From Candidatus Babeliales bacterium (lineage in GTDB: Bacteria; Babelota; Babeliae; Babelales; Vermiphilaceae): 64,000 bases of DNA. Within the stretch, counting starts at the first letter, position 1. The number at the start of each line of letters is the position of its first letter. The stretch covers positions 32,509 to 96,508 of the forward strand of contig DASZBJ010000049.1 in NCBI GenBank assembly GCA_035944115.1, given 5' to 3'. A model generated the notes under the pieces. The model was not told where the DNA came from, did not search any database, and was given only the letters and a program-made list of their open reading frames with translations. The position numbers and the translations under genes were made by a program. Shown piece by piece: positions 44,791 to 53,679 of the stretch.

Positions 44791-46443
44791 TTAACGACCA
44801 GGCTTTTTAGCAGGTTTTCGTACCAGTGGCTCAGCCTCAATCAGTTCAGCTACCGCTTCTATCAATGGTATAGTCTGGGGAGTATAATTCTTTTGATATA
44901 ATGCTTTAATTGCTTCGCCAAGATTTTTTAAAGCGATGGTGCCATTATGGGTTGGTGCGAGTGAGGCAACTTTATCAACCAGATCAAGTAATTCTGTTTT
45001 CTTCAAACGATCTTTAATAGTCCGTAACGCCGCATCTTTTTCTGAACCAGATATCTTTTTGAGTAGTCGACGTGCTCGATTTATAGTTAACGTAGCGCTT
45101 TCAACTGATCCCATCATGGATCGATTTGGTTGTTTTTGGCTTGCAGCAATGTCTACATATCGTTTTGTGTTGCCTGAGCCGGTTTGGTCAACGAGTTCTC
45201 CAATAGAATCCGCCGCATTATCGATAGAATCAAGTATCTTCTCAAGATCTTTGCTTGCTTTTTTCTCTTCAGTTGGTGTTTCAGGCTTCTTTTCTTGTTT
45301 AGCCGGCGTTGCTGGAGTTACGGGAGTTTCACTGTCAGTATCTTTGTTTGATGAAGTTCTGTTGCTAGTATTTGTTTTGCCTCTGCTTTTCGTAGGAGAC
45401 TTGCTGCTGCTTGGATAATCATAATCACTACCGCCCTGATATCCACCACCATAATGCCCACCACCGCCACTGCTTGGGTAATAAGAAGAATAATCATTGT
45501 ATGAGCCCATATCATAATCAGTAGATCCAGTTTTTCCCGTGGATTTTTGAGATGCAGGCTTACTCGGCTTCACTTCTTTTTTGGCAGATTCTTTGCGTAT
45601 TTTTTTTGATTCTTCAACTGCTTTTTTTTGTGCTTTATCTTCTTGTCCTTTGATTTCCATGGCACGACCACTATATTTTTCTAAAATAGTATTGAGATTT
45701 TTTTCTAGTTGTGCGACGTACATAATCTCAGTAAAACTACCTAATATTTCTTTGATTTCTGAGCGGATTTTTTTTGATAATGGTTTAAATGGATCGAGGT
45801 TTTTTAATTTGGGGACAGAGTGATGTAACTTTTTTTGCAATGCAACAAGAGTATTATACGTTGTTCCATCTTTGATCAAAGTATCAATATAACGATATTC
45901 TTTTGTTATTGGATCTCGCTGTTTTAATTGAGTTATTGTGTAATACAAGGATTCAATTTTTGCGCGTAATCCTTCCCAAGTAAGATCAACTTGCCACTCT
46001 CTCACTTTATCTTGGCGTACCCAGCTGTCAATTTTACCCGGCAGCTCAGGAATGTATTGGGTATGCAATAGAAACTGCTCAATAAGGGTCAAAGTGCTTT
46101 CAATGATAGAAGTTGCTTTTTTAGTCTGTTCTAATGATTGTGAGGATGGAGAAGCAGTGGTAGAGGTAGCAGGCTTACTGCTTATCGGTTCAAATTTTTC
46201 AGAAGCTGGTTTTTGTTTTTGCATAGTTGGCATCGGGAGCTCTTCATCAAAACCGGTACTTTTTAATAATTCTAACAATTCTTCATCACTAATATTATCT
46301 AAAATATCTTCTGGAGATTTATCAGGAGACGCAGCAAATTCTTGTTCTATTTCTTCAAGAGAAATGCCTAATAGTGGTGTAGATATATTTTGTATTACAA
46401 GAAAGGAAACAACATATAAAAGAGATATTTTTTTATATACCAT
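44791..46443 (-). CDS. exported low-complexity protein, paralogue of the 46511 gene
   Basis: 550 aa with AAAAAGGACGG before the ATG. Signal peptide to about residue 27. An acidic N-terminus (ISDEELLELLKSTGFDEEL) is followed by a conserved helical block at about 140-260 (LTWEGLRAKIESLYYTITQL, YRYIDTLIKDGTTYNTLVAL). A disordered insert at about 290-400 contains a Gly/Tyr/Ser-rich run (SSGGGGHYGGGYQGGSDYDY) and Lys/Thr-rich sequence. The C-terminal helical block (ESATLTINRARRLLKKISGS...NLGEAIKALYQ) is shared with the neighbour. The function is unknown. Confidence 0.7.
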   Translation of the reverse strand: MVYKKISLLYVVSFLVIQNISTPLLGISLEEIEQEFAASPDKSPEDILDNISDEELLELLKSTGFDEELPMPTMQKQKPASEKFEPISSKPATSTTASPSSQSLEQTKKATSIIESTLTLIEQFLLHTQYIPELPGKIDSWVRQDKVREWQVDLTWEGLRAKIESLYYTITQLKQRDPITKEYRYIDTLIKDGTTYNTLVALQKKLHHSVPKLKNLDPFKPLSKKIRSEIKEILGSFTEIMYVAQLEKNLNTILEKYSGRAMEIKGQEDKAQKKAVEESKKIRKESAKKEVKPSKPASQKSTGKTGSTDYDMGSYNDYSSYYPSSGGGGHYGGGYQGGSDYDYPSSSKSPTKSRGKTNTSNRTSSNKDTDSETPVTPATPAKQEKKPETPTEEKKASKDLEKILDSIDNAADSIGELVDQTGSGNTKRYVDIAASQKQPNRSMMGSVESATLTINRARRLLKKISGSEKDAALRTIKDRLKKTELLDLVDKVASLAPTHNGTIALKNLGEAIKALYQKNYTPQTIPLIEAVAELIEAEPLVRKPAKKPGR

Positions 46444-46471
46444 ATTACCGTCCTTTTTGGTTATGTAAAAA

Positions 46472-46499
46472 AAAGAGGCGGTTGATTAACCGCCTCTTT
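46472..46499 (-). terminator. terminator after the 46511 gene
   Basis: Minus-strand hairpin AAAGAGGCGGTTA-ATC-AACCGCCTCTTT followed by a T run. Confidence 0.9.
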
Positions 46500-46510
46500 G
46501 CATTCATTTT

Positions 46511-47827
46511 TTATTTTAATTCGTTAAGTACGTTAATTGCTTCACCGAGATCTTTTAGTGCCAGAATGATATCTGGTGTGTCAGTTTTAATCGCGATTGC
46601 TGCTGTTCCTTCAGCTATATCAAGTAGTTTCTTGTCATTGATCATTGCATGTACTTCACGAGCAGCAGGCTCTTTTTGAGCTTTGGATAGTTTTTTAAAG
46701 AGACGCTGTGCTTGCTCTATCGACAGTGTTGCTGTTTCAAGAGTTTGCATCACGGTGACCGTATCTTTAATAGATGAAGTTTGTGTTACTATACGGGTAA
46801 CGAATTCTTTAACATCCTTTGCTTTGGTTTGGCTTACTACTGTTTGCACATCTTTTGCAGCAGATGAGATTACATCAGTTATTTTAGTTAATTCTTTGTT
46901 TTGTCCAGTAGTTGTTGCAGGTGCCGTAGGAGTTGGTTTGTTTGATGTATCTTTTTTAGGTTCAGCAGGTTTTGATGTCACCGCTTTTGTAGTTGGTTTT
47001 GCCTGTGCAATAATAGCATCGATACTTTTTTCCAGTTGTTCTTTGTAGATAGCATCAGAAAGGCTGCCAAGAACTGATTTCATCGCATCACGTGAACTCG
47101 TTGTTAATGCAGTTAATGCTTGTGGTGCTTGTACTTTTGGTTCTGCTGTGGTGAGATTTTCACTCAATGTAGAAAGAGCTTTGTAGGTTTTTTCATCTTT
47201 GATAAGCGCATCGATGTAATAATAGCTTTGTGTTAACGAATCACGATCTTTTAGCGAGGTAACCTTTTTATCAAATGTTTCTATTTTTGTTTTAAAGGCT
47301 GCCCAAGTAAGATCGTTTGGTAGATTTCCTGCTTTGTCCTTTTCAACCCAGCTTGCCATTGAACCAGATAGCTCAGAAATGCGTTGTACGGTACGTAGGA
47401 ATCGCTCTGTTCGTGTAATAATATTGTTAAGCAGTGTGATTGCTTGCTCCGTGCGATCGACTGGTTTTGGAGTCACCACTATAGGGGTGGTAGGAGCTGG
47501 CGTAGTTGGAGTGGGTTCAGGAAGGGCAGTTAACTCATCTTCAAGGCCTTCAATACCGGCAAGGTCTTTAAAGAATTCGCTTAGTTGTTCTTCTGACATA
47601 GTTTCTAAGGCATGAGTAAGCTCTTCTACCTCTTTATTAAATTTTGCTCGCTCTTCAGTGGTTAGGGTGCTTACATACTTATCCACTTCCTTATTCGCGG
47701 CTTCTGCCCAAGCTAATAGTTCCTCATCAATAACAGGAGCGTTATGCTTTTGCGCTCCAGCGAGCACAGCAATCGATTGAAAGACAAAAAAAGTCATAAA
47801 AATCAGGGAATATTTTCTGAATGTCAT
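46511..47827 (-). CDS. exported helical protein, paralogue of the 44791 gene
   Basis: 438 aa, signal peptide to about residue 24 (VFQSIAVLAGAQ). An acidic helical start, then a Pro/Thr linker (EPTPTTPAPTTPIVVTPKP). The shared block LTWAAFKTKIETFDKKVTSL...YYYIDALIKDEKTYKALSTL comes next, then a Thr/Ala/Lys-rich spacer. The C-terminal block ETATLSIEQAQRLFKKLSKA...LKDLGEAINVLN is also shared. It lacks the Gly/Tyr run of its neighbour. The two have separate terminators, so they are separately expressed. Confidence 0.7.
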   Translation of the reverse strand: MTFRKYSLIFMTFFVFQSIAVLAGAQKHNAPVIDEELLAWAEAANKEVDKYVSTLTTEERAKFNKEVEELTHALETMSEEQLSEFFKDLAGIEGLEDELTALPEPTPTTPAPTTPIVVTPKPVDRTEQAITLLNNIITRTERFLRTVQRISELSGSMASWVEKDKAGNLPNDLTWAAFKTKIETFDKKVTSLKDRDSLTQSYYYIDALIKDEKTYKALSTLSENLTTAEPKVQAPQALTALTTSSRDAMKSVLGSLSDAIYKEQLEKSIDAIIAQAKPTTKAVTSKPAEPKKDTSNKPTPTAPATTTGQNKELTKITDVISSAAKDVQTVVSQTKAKDVKEFVTRIVTQTSSIKDTVTVMQTLETATLSIEQAQRLFKKLSKAQKEPAAREVHAMINDKKLLDIAEGTAAIAIKTDTPDIILALKDLGEAINVLNELK

Positions 47828-48050
47828 ACTGTTTATCCTATTTTTAGGTTAGGTCTAGTATTGTTTTCATATGTAGTGCTACTCAAAATATATTGCCAAA
47901 TGGTAGCAATATCAATGTAACACATGATTTCACCGCTGTCTATTTGATTGGTGTTTGTTGTTCAGTAGGCCTCTTTTTCAAGAAGATACTATTAAAAATA
48001 ATGATATGAAAAATCAATAATTAATAAAAGAGTCTTAAGATAATCGTAGC

Positions 48051-48758
48051 CTACTCGTGCTTTGAAGCTGAGTTATTTATGCGTTCTGATTGTAGTATGA
48101 GTGTAATAGTAGCAGGTATAACGGTCTTGAGGAATGTATCAATCGTTTTTTCGGGCACATGAGTGATCATGTTTGCAAGATCTTGCAGTGCATTATTATA
48201 TATATCCTGTATGGCACTGGTTAAGATATTTGATGCAGCTTGGGTTGCCTCTTGTGCTTCTGGAGTTTCCACAGAACCATAGATTTCTTTTAATTCCATG
48301 AGGCTTTTACTATGACTTTCGAGCACCATCTTGATGGTGTCAACAGTTCGTAAGGAATATTTCTTTATTCTTTCTTTTTTTTCTGCGAATTCTTTTTGAC
48401 TTTTTGCTTTACGCGTAGAAAGGTGAGTTTCGAATTGTTGTTGTGCTTTAGTACGTATATTTGTACATGCCGCTTGTAGGTCGTTGATAGCAGAACTATC
48501 GAAGAGGTTGTTAGATTCTAAAGCATTTGTTGTTCTCAGTACGGTGGCTTTTTGTTGCGTGGCAAGATAATTATCTATTGCTTTATTAATTGCTTTTGTT
48601 GTTTCTTCTTCAATTAAAGATGCATTAGTAGTTTTTACTTCTTGAGTATGGGATGCATTTGTTTGATGAGGTGTTAAGAATTTACCGTGTGTTTGCGCAT
48701 ATTGGGTACACGGTAATATAATGAGTGCTAATACAGATAACTGTTTTTTGTTTAACAT
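48051..48758 (-). CDS. exported helical protein, unknown
   Basis: The ATG at 48758 has AAAAGGAGC upstream and opens a signal peptide (LSVLALIILPCTQYAQT); a frame from 48791 is longer. 235 aa, Ala/Thr/Lys/Gln-rich and almost wholly helical, with a likely coiled coil around 100-140 (QFETHLSTRKAKSQKEFAEK). No family recognised. Confidence 0.65.
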   Translation of the reverse strand: MLNKKQLSVLALIILPCTQYAQTHGKFLTPHQTNASHTQEVKTTNASLIEEETTKAINKAIDNYLATQQKATVLRTTNALESNNLFDSSAINDLQAACTNIRTKAQQQFETHLSTRKAKSQKEFAEKKERIKKYSLRTVDTIKMVLESHSKSLMELKEIYGSVETPEAQEATQAASNILTSAIQDIYNNALQDLANMITHVPEKTIDTFLKTVIPATITLILQSERINNSASKHE

Positions 48759-48913
48759 AGGGCTCCTTTTAAAATTAATATATGTAGACATGTTGACAGC
48801 TATTCATATCATATAAATATTAAAATATCCACGGACCCTTTATTATGAAGATGATTTCCGATGTATGCTGGCATCATAATTGTTAATATTATAACTAATG
48901 GTAGAGAAGGCAT

Positions 48914-49318
48914 ATGAAGCGAATGCGTAAACAGGTACGACCGGGTGGGGTTTTATTATTAGAAGTTTTGTTAGCGTTTACTATGGTTACTATTATGGCA
49001 GCATTAGTGGCTCAGTTTAGTTGGAAAATTGTAGATATACATATAAAGGCGCATAGACGTATATCATTGCTTAATGAAGCAAAAAATGTATTGGACAGTT
49101 GGTTGGCAGGTAGTGCTCATGCTACGGCGATAGTAGAGAAAAACGATATTAATTATCTCGTGACAACACGAAAGAACAGGCCTCGTATTGTTGTAGATGA
49201 TGCTGAGATTGCCCAGCTAACGGTAGATGGTTTTTGCCAGGTGGAGGTAAAAGCTACGTGGCAATCTATACATGATGAGATTGAAACGTATTCTATTTTC
49301 AGCGGTATTGTGTTGTGA
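48914..49318 (+). CDS. prepilin-like protein, pseudopilin 1
   Basis: 134 aa with AGAAGG before the ATG. The N-terminus is a type IV prepilin signal: a short basic leader (KRMRKQVRPGG), a processing glycine, then a hydrophobic helix with Glu at +5 (VLLLEVLLAFTMVTIMA). The small beta-rich C-terminus fits a minor pseudopilin. It is first in a three-gene unit with 49335 and 49829. Such sets belong to type II secretion, type IV pili or DNA uptake machines; the assembly ATPase and PilD peptidase are not in the window. Confidence 0.75.
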   Translation: MKRMRKQVRPGGVLLLEVLLAFTMVTIMAALVAQFSWKIVDIHIKAHRRISLLNEAKNVLDSWLAGSAHATAIVEKNDINYLVTTRKNRPRIVVDDAEIAQLTVDGFCQVEVKATWQSIHDEIETYSIFSGIVL

Positions 49319-49334
49319 TAAAAAAGGTGGATAT

Positions 49335-49832
49335 ATGAAGATGAGTCAGCCTGGGTTTAGCCTTATCGAGTTTACCGTTTATTTTTTTTTAATTATTCAG
49401 CTAACGGTAATGGTTACTAGCTATATGGTATCAAATTATGCGACTATTACGGGGTATAATAAAATATCGGATATAGATATTAATCTATCATGTACTGTAG
49501 ATGTTTTAGAACGAGATATTAAACAGTTTTGTTCGACCCAAGGGACCTTGTTACATAAAGCTGATAATGAATATATTTGGGTAGACGGTTTCAGTGTCGG
49601 TTGGGAAGTTTACAAAGGAAATGTAATACGTACCGAAGGATTATATGATCCGCTTACATATCAATGGCATGAATCAGTACGCGGGACTGTTGTAAATAAT
49701 ATCAAAGCTATCCATATAACGCCCTATTATGAAGGTAGTATAATGCGATCAATTGTATGTACCGTTGAATCAAATAATTCAAATAATATACTGACTCGGA
49801 CTGTTGCAATACGGAATAAAAAAATAAAATGA
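49335..49832 (+). CDS. prepilin-like protein, pseudopilin 2
   Basis: The ATG at 49335 has AGGTGG upstream; the frame from 49272 overlaps the preceding gene. 165 aa with prepilin motif QPGFSLIEFTVYFFLII (cleavage after Gly, Glu at +5). The globular part has CTVDVLERDIKQFC, which could form a disulfide, and resembles the PilW/GspJ position in minor-pilin operons. Confidence 0.78.
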   Translation: MKMSQPGFSLIEFTVYFFLIIQLTVMVTSYMVSNYATITGYNKISDIDINLSCTVDVLERDIKQFCSTQGTLLHKADNEYIWVDGFSVGWEVYKGNVIRTEGLYDPLTYQWHESVRGTVVNNIKAIHITPYYEGSIMRSIVCTVESNNSNNILTRTVAIRNKKIK

Positions 49833-50365
49833 TGAGTATTAAAATACAGGGTAATGGCTCTTCATCACTGTTTGTGCTCGTGATAATATCTATTATTTCT
49901 CTCTGTTTTATCAGTTCTTTTTATAACGCAATTCGATTGCAGGATATTGTGCGGATGCGTGAGTCATACGCGGAGCGAGTGTATGCAGCAGAAGGGGTAT
50001 TAAATTATGCTATTGCATTTGCATCTACCCATTATGATGCAATAAAAATATATGCTAAAACGCCAGCGCAAGTAATTACGATATGGTTTGATGATTTGAT
50101 GCCAATGCCGGCCTCTGCACCTAAGCATAGGCCAGTGGTTAAAAAAAAAATAACTATAACATATGGCCATGTAACCCCACCGCCCCGGCACATACCACTG
50201 GTTGGTAAGGCAACTATAATAATGCAAGAAGGGATTGTGGTGATTGAGGCGGTGGTCAGTCGTAATGAAACAGTGCTTGCTGCGTTGACATGCCAAGTAG
50301 TAAAGCCGCATACTAGTGCGGATCTTATTGTTGCTGGATGGCGTCATGATCAATCTGCGAGTTAG
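49829..50365 (+). CDS. prepilin-like protein, pseudopilin 3 (GspK/PilX-like)
   Basis: 178 aa, start overlapping the previous stop by 4 bp (ATGA), so translationally coupled. The leader MMSIKIQGNG is followed by a hydrophobic helix SSSLFVLVIISIISLCF that lacks the Glu at +5. GspK and PilX-type tip pseudopilins also lack that Glu, and they too tend to sit last in the minor-pilin group. The sequence ESYAERVYAAEGVLNYAIA after the helix is typical of that class. Confidence 0.65.
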   Translation: MMSIKIQGNGSSSLFVLVIISIISLCFISSFYNAIRLQDIVRMRESYAERVYAAEGVLNYAIAFASTHYDAIKIYAKTPAQVITIWFDDLMPMPASAPKHRPVVKKKITITYGHVTPPPRHIPLVGKATIIMQEGIVVIEAVVSRNETVLAALTCQVVKPHTSADLIVAGWRHDQSAS

Positions 50366-50521
50366 TATAGTATGATGCTTCATGCCTTTTTGCGCGTGAA
50401 TTTTACATTGATTTTTGATCATTCTCTTTTCCAGATACCCTCTTTTTTGTAAAGATGTAATGACAGTAGCGATTATATTTTTCTACGTTCTAAATTCGGC
50501 GGAATTATAAAAAGGGTGGCC

Positions 50522-53086
50522 ATGTATTATCGTCGATACTTTCATCTTCTTTTCACATTATTTTCATTAGCTTTATTTAGTTCTACGCGCATCATCAGGT
50601 CACATGGATTTGCGCCCGATACAGTTATTACTATGAAAAATGGTAAAGAGCTGCTGCCCTTTTTTCGCCTTGCTAATTTGATTGTTATGTCCACGTGGAA
50701 AAGAGTGACGGCGTATGATGCGCTCAAAAAAAAATGGGTTAAGCGGTGGATAGAAGGGGTGGGCTTTAGTCAAACAGATAGCTATTGCCGTCTTTCTTTT
50801 ATGCAAGATTCATCGCCGATTGTTTGTACTCCTGCGCAACCGTTTTATCGGGTTTCCGATCAGAAATGGGTGGAGGTATATAAGCTGCGTAGTGGCGACA
50901 AGTTGTTATGTCGAGATAATAGAACCGTAACGGTTTCAAAAGTTGTTTTAGTGCAAGAACCGCTGAGAGTGTGCACATTGCAGGTTGCATCGGCACACAC
51001 TTTTTTAGTAGGTAAGCAGGGTGTTGTTGCGCATAATACCCTACTGCCACTGGGAGCGTTTATTCGTTTTAGTGTGCCGTTTGGAGCTGCCGGAGCAGGT
51101 GCAGGGATTAGTTTTGGTCCCGTTGGCATCACGGTTGGTGTTTTGCTCTGTGGTGCTGTAGGAATTATTTATGATCTTCATCGCAGAAAAGCATATGCAA
51201 CATATCACTCCGCAGAAGGACAAAAAACAGTTGCACTGTTTGCGCAAGAAGTTGCAAAGAATCATGGGGAGACGGCAGTATCAGGAGGGCGTACGCAAAG
51301 GCCATCTGCTGCGGCGAGTAAGGCGCATGTGCCAGCGGTAGATGAAAAGGGTGTAGTGTGCGAAAAAACTAATGGTAATACTTCATCTGCGTCACTCGTA
51401 CCTACAACAGTGTGTGATGGCAAGAATGGTGAAGATCGTAATGATGGTGATTGTACAACAGTCGATTGTTCTGATGATGTTACGCAACGTCGTCTTTCTT
51501 CAGATGTAACATTCATGCACGATGCGCACCATAGTTGTGTGTTCAGCAATGCAAGCGAAGTGCCTGAAGAAATAGTGAACATAGTTGATTCACTGCATCC
51601 ATCTCGGGATATTGATTTTTCTGGTCATTCAAGCAAGCATCCATCCAAAAAATCATCGGGCGGTTCAATGTTTGCACGTACCGGTAATTATTTTGTGCAC
51701 GATCTTGATCAGCAAGAGAAATTGATAATAGAAGCAAGCGAGAGGTGCGATGATTTTCAAAAATCAGAATGTGAAGCAGCTCTGTATGATTATGCATCTA
51801 AAAATAGTGATCAACTTGGACTTCGTAAAGATCTCGTTGAGCAAATTAAAAATAACGGGGCTGTGTATGAATCTCGTTCTTATGAAATAGCAACACCAGT
51901 TGGCGATCTGTTGCAGGATTATAATTATGACGTTCTTGCGTATGACCATTTTTACGGTGATCAACTACAACAGCTAGCGCATCAAGATTGTATAGATATT
52001 TTAGAAAAAATTGTTTACCAAAATCATGCACTACCCCTGCATGTGCGACAACAAGATTTTTCTAAAGGCCTACTTGGATGTGTTGATGCAGCACGCGAAT
52101 ACAATCACGTAGGATTACCAGAAAAGTCATTTCATATTATCGACTTTTGTTATGCATTTCTTGATTGTGGGGTAGATGTTGTTAAAGGTGTTCTTGAAGG
52201 AACGGCTAAAGGACTTATTGGAGCGGTAAGCCATTGCATACAACATCCGATTGAAACCGCAGCATGCGTTGTAGCCGGCAAATACGTGTTTGCATATCAT
52301 TTACTGTGTTTGCTAGAAAACGTTGCAGAGATTGGTGCTGATGCGTTACGCGCTTACCATGCAGGGCAAACGGAATGGGATGAATTTCTTAAGCCAGTTA
52401 AAGAGCAGATTAAAGAACTATCGCAGCAGCAAGTTTCTTTGCGTGGTGCGGCAGAAGGGACAACAGCATTTGTAGTCCATTGGATAGCGCAAAATAAGCT
52501 ACATGGCGGACTTAATGATATTTTCAAGGCAGCAAAGACAGCAGTAAAGACAAAAGCTGCTTCACTTGCTAATAAATTGCCACGAGCTACTTCTGATCAC
52601 GTTTTGACAACGCCAGAAGGGGTTAGTTTTAGTGCGTCTTCGGTTGATAATAATCAGCTTTCTGCTAACAATAATACATTAGCAAAACAGGCGCATACTC
52701 CGAAACAGCAGAATCATGCTTCAAAGCAACAACATGGTAAGCAGCAGTTAGGTAATAGTAAAAATCAACAACCTTCACCATCGAGGCAAGACAAGACGCA
52801 AACTTGTAATCAGCCACAACCAGAAGTATTGAACAATCAAACTTGTGCAATACTAAATAAAAAAAATAAAGAAATTGCTAACATAGCGAATAATATAGGA
52901 TTTAAAAAAACAAACTATTATTTGCATGGACAACCTATTTTCCAAAAAGGTAATAAGTTTATTTCTTTTGATGTGGACGCGCACAATGGAGGATTTTGGA
53001 AAATGGCAGACTCTGTTAAAAATCTATCCAGTAAAAAAACGAGACTGGGGACATATGATAAATTCTTAAATAGGATTGGAAATTAA
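50522..53086 (+). CDS. polymorphic toxin with Hint-like domain and C-terminal Ntox21-like toxin domain
   Basis: The ATG at 50522 is used, with AAAGGG upstream; a GTG lies two codons earlier. 854 aa. Signal or anchor at about 5-22. Residues about 29-172 form a Hint/pretoxin-type domain: GFAPDTVITMKNG, VCTPAQPFYR, WVEVYKLRSGDKLL, AHTFLVGKQGVVAHN. The terminal His-Asn is present, but the first-position Cys is Gly. A short Gly/Ala-rich hydrophobic stretch (about 175-215), a Ser/Asp-rich linker and a long helical middle follow. The last about 85 residues (YYLHGQPIFQKGNKFISFDV, HNGGFWKMADSVKNL, RLGTYDKFLNRIGN) match my memory of the bacterial toxin 21 (BECR-fold RNase-type) domain. The adjacent immunity gene supports the toxin call. 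Confidence 0.8.
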   Translation: MYYRRYFHLLFTLFSLALFSSTRIIRSHGFAPDTVITMKNGKELLPFFRLANLIVMSTWKRVTAYDALKKKWVKRWIEGVGFSQTDSYCRLSFMQDSSPIVCTPAQPFYRVSDQKWVEVYKLRSGDKLLCRDNRTVTVSKVVLVQEPLRVCTLQVASAHTFLVGKQGVVAHNTLLPLGAFIRFSVPFGAAGAGAGISFGPVGITVGVLLCGAVGIIYDLHRRKAYATYHSAEGQKTVALFAQEVAKNHGETAVSGGRTQRPSAAASKAHVPAVDEKGVVCEKTNGNTSSASLVPTTVCDGKNGEDRNDGDCTTVDCSDDVTQRRLSSDVTFMHDAHHSCVFSNASEVPEEIVNIVDSLHPSRDIDFSGHSSKHPSKKSSGGSMFARTGNYFVHDLDQQEKLIIEASERCDDFQKSECEAALYDYASKNSDQLGLRKDLVEQIKNNGAVYESRSYEIATPVGDLLQDYNYDVLAYDHFYGDQLQQLAHQDCIDILEKIVYQNHALPLHVRQQDFSKGLLGCVDAAREYNHVGLPEKSFHIIDFCYAFLDCGVDVVKGVLEGTAKGLIGAVSHCIQHPIETAACVVAGKYVFAYHLLCLLENVAEIGADALRAYHAGQTEWDEFLKPVKEQIKELSQQQVSLRGAAEGTTAFVVHWIAQNKLHGGLNDIFKAAKTAVKTKAASLANKLPRATSDHVLTTPEGVSFSASSVDNNQLSANNNTLAKQAHTPKQQNHASKQQHGKQQLGNSKNQQPSPSRQDKTQTCNQPQPEVLNNQTCAILNKKNKEIANIANNIGFKKTNYYLHGQPIFQKGNKFISFDVDAHNGGFWKMADSVKNLSSKKTRLGTYDKFLNRIGN

Positions 53087-53593
53087 GTGTTTAATTGGAG
53101 AATAACAAAATATAATCCGAAATACAGAAATACAAATGGTGTCTATTTAAAAAATGAGTGGACATCGTATTCCGACATTGAAAAGCAGTTTTCAAATGAA
53201 GTATTGACCTTTGATGATTATATTAAGATTGAGAATAGATATATTGAAGCAACTAGGCTGCTTATGAAATGCGCGAATATAACGTCTTTACATTTAGACT
53301 CTTTAGAAATATCTGATGTAGATAAAGAAGATGTACATCTATCCGCTTCCATGGTTGAAGTTTTTGATCGCTTGCAAGAAGGGTTAGTAGTAGATTTATC
53401 TATGCTTGATGATGTCGTACGTCTAATTTTAAGAGAAGTGATCTGGGGAAAGCTGCAAACAAAAAATTTTTATGTTCATTTTGGATATGATTATTATATG
53501 TATGTTGGTAGCATAGATCGATCAATAGAGGCAATAAAAAAGATAGAGGATTTAGGTTTATTTGTAGAGCCTTATTCATCCCCATATAAGTAG
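53087..53593 (+). CDS. immunity protein for the upstream toxin
   Basis: 168 aa starting at a GTG immediately after the toxin stop, so translation is probably coupled. Cytoplasmic, no signal, as expected for an inhibitor. The sequence (WRITKYNPKYRNTNGVYLKN, EWTSYSDIEKQF, FYVHFGYDYYMYVG, LGLFVEPYSSPY) has the look of contact-dependent immunity proteins often found behind RHS or CDI tips, though I cannot give a family number. Function is inferred from position and style. Confidence 0.7.
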   Translation: MFNWRITKYNPKYRNTNGVYLKNEWTSYSDIEKQFSNEVLTFDDYIKIENRYIEATRLLMKCANITSLHLDSLEISDVDKEDVHLSASMVEVFDRLQEGLVVDLSMLDDVVRLILREVIWGKLQTKNFYVHFGYDYYMYVGSIDRSIEAIKKIEDLGLFVEPYSSPYK

Positions 53594-53679
53594 TATCGGG
53601 AGATGGCACAAAGCCTTCAGAATGGGAAATTGATCTTGAACATGTATTACGATTTTTAGATGAGAAAAAAGATAACTAA
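53590..53679 (+). pseudogene. orphan C-terminal gene fragment behind the immunity gene
   Basis: In the frame following the immunity stop there is a protein-like open stretch SGDGTKPSEWEIDLEHVL followed by RFLDEKKDN and a stop at 53677-53679. It has no start codon and is preceded in frame by a stop at 53587. It is either the C-terminus of the immunity gene displaced by a frameshift, or the remnant of another immunity or toxin gene. Its last bases overlap the start of the lnt-like gene. Confidence 0.5.

Noticed and set aside
44936..45418. 160-codon open frame on the + strand inside the 44791-46443 gene
   Set aside because: It mirrors the low-complexity part of a gene with a signal peptide and ribosome site; the product is Ser/Leu/Val-rich with no start signal.
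47688..47697. TTATCCACT-like word suggesting a DnaA site
   Set aside because: It is within a coding sequence, imperfect and not clustered.
50000..50422. 140-codon minus-strand frame over pseudopilin 3
   Set aside because: His/Tyr/Arg-rich nonsense-like product, antisense to a coupled gene.
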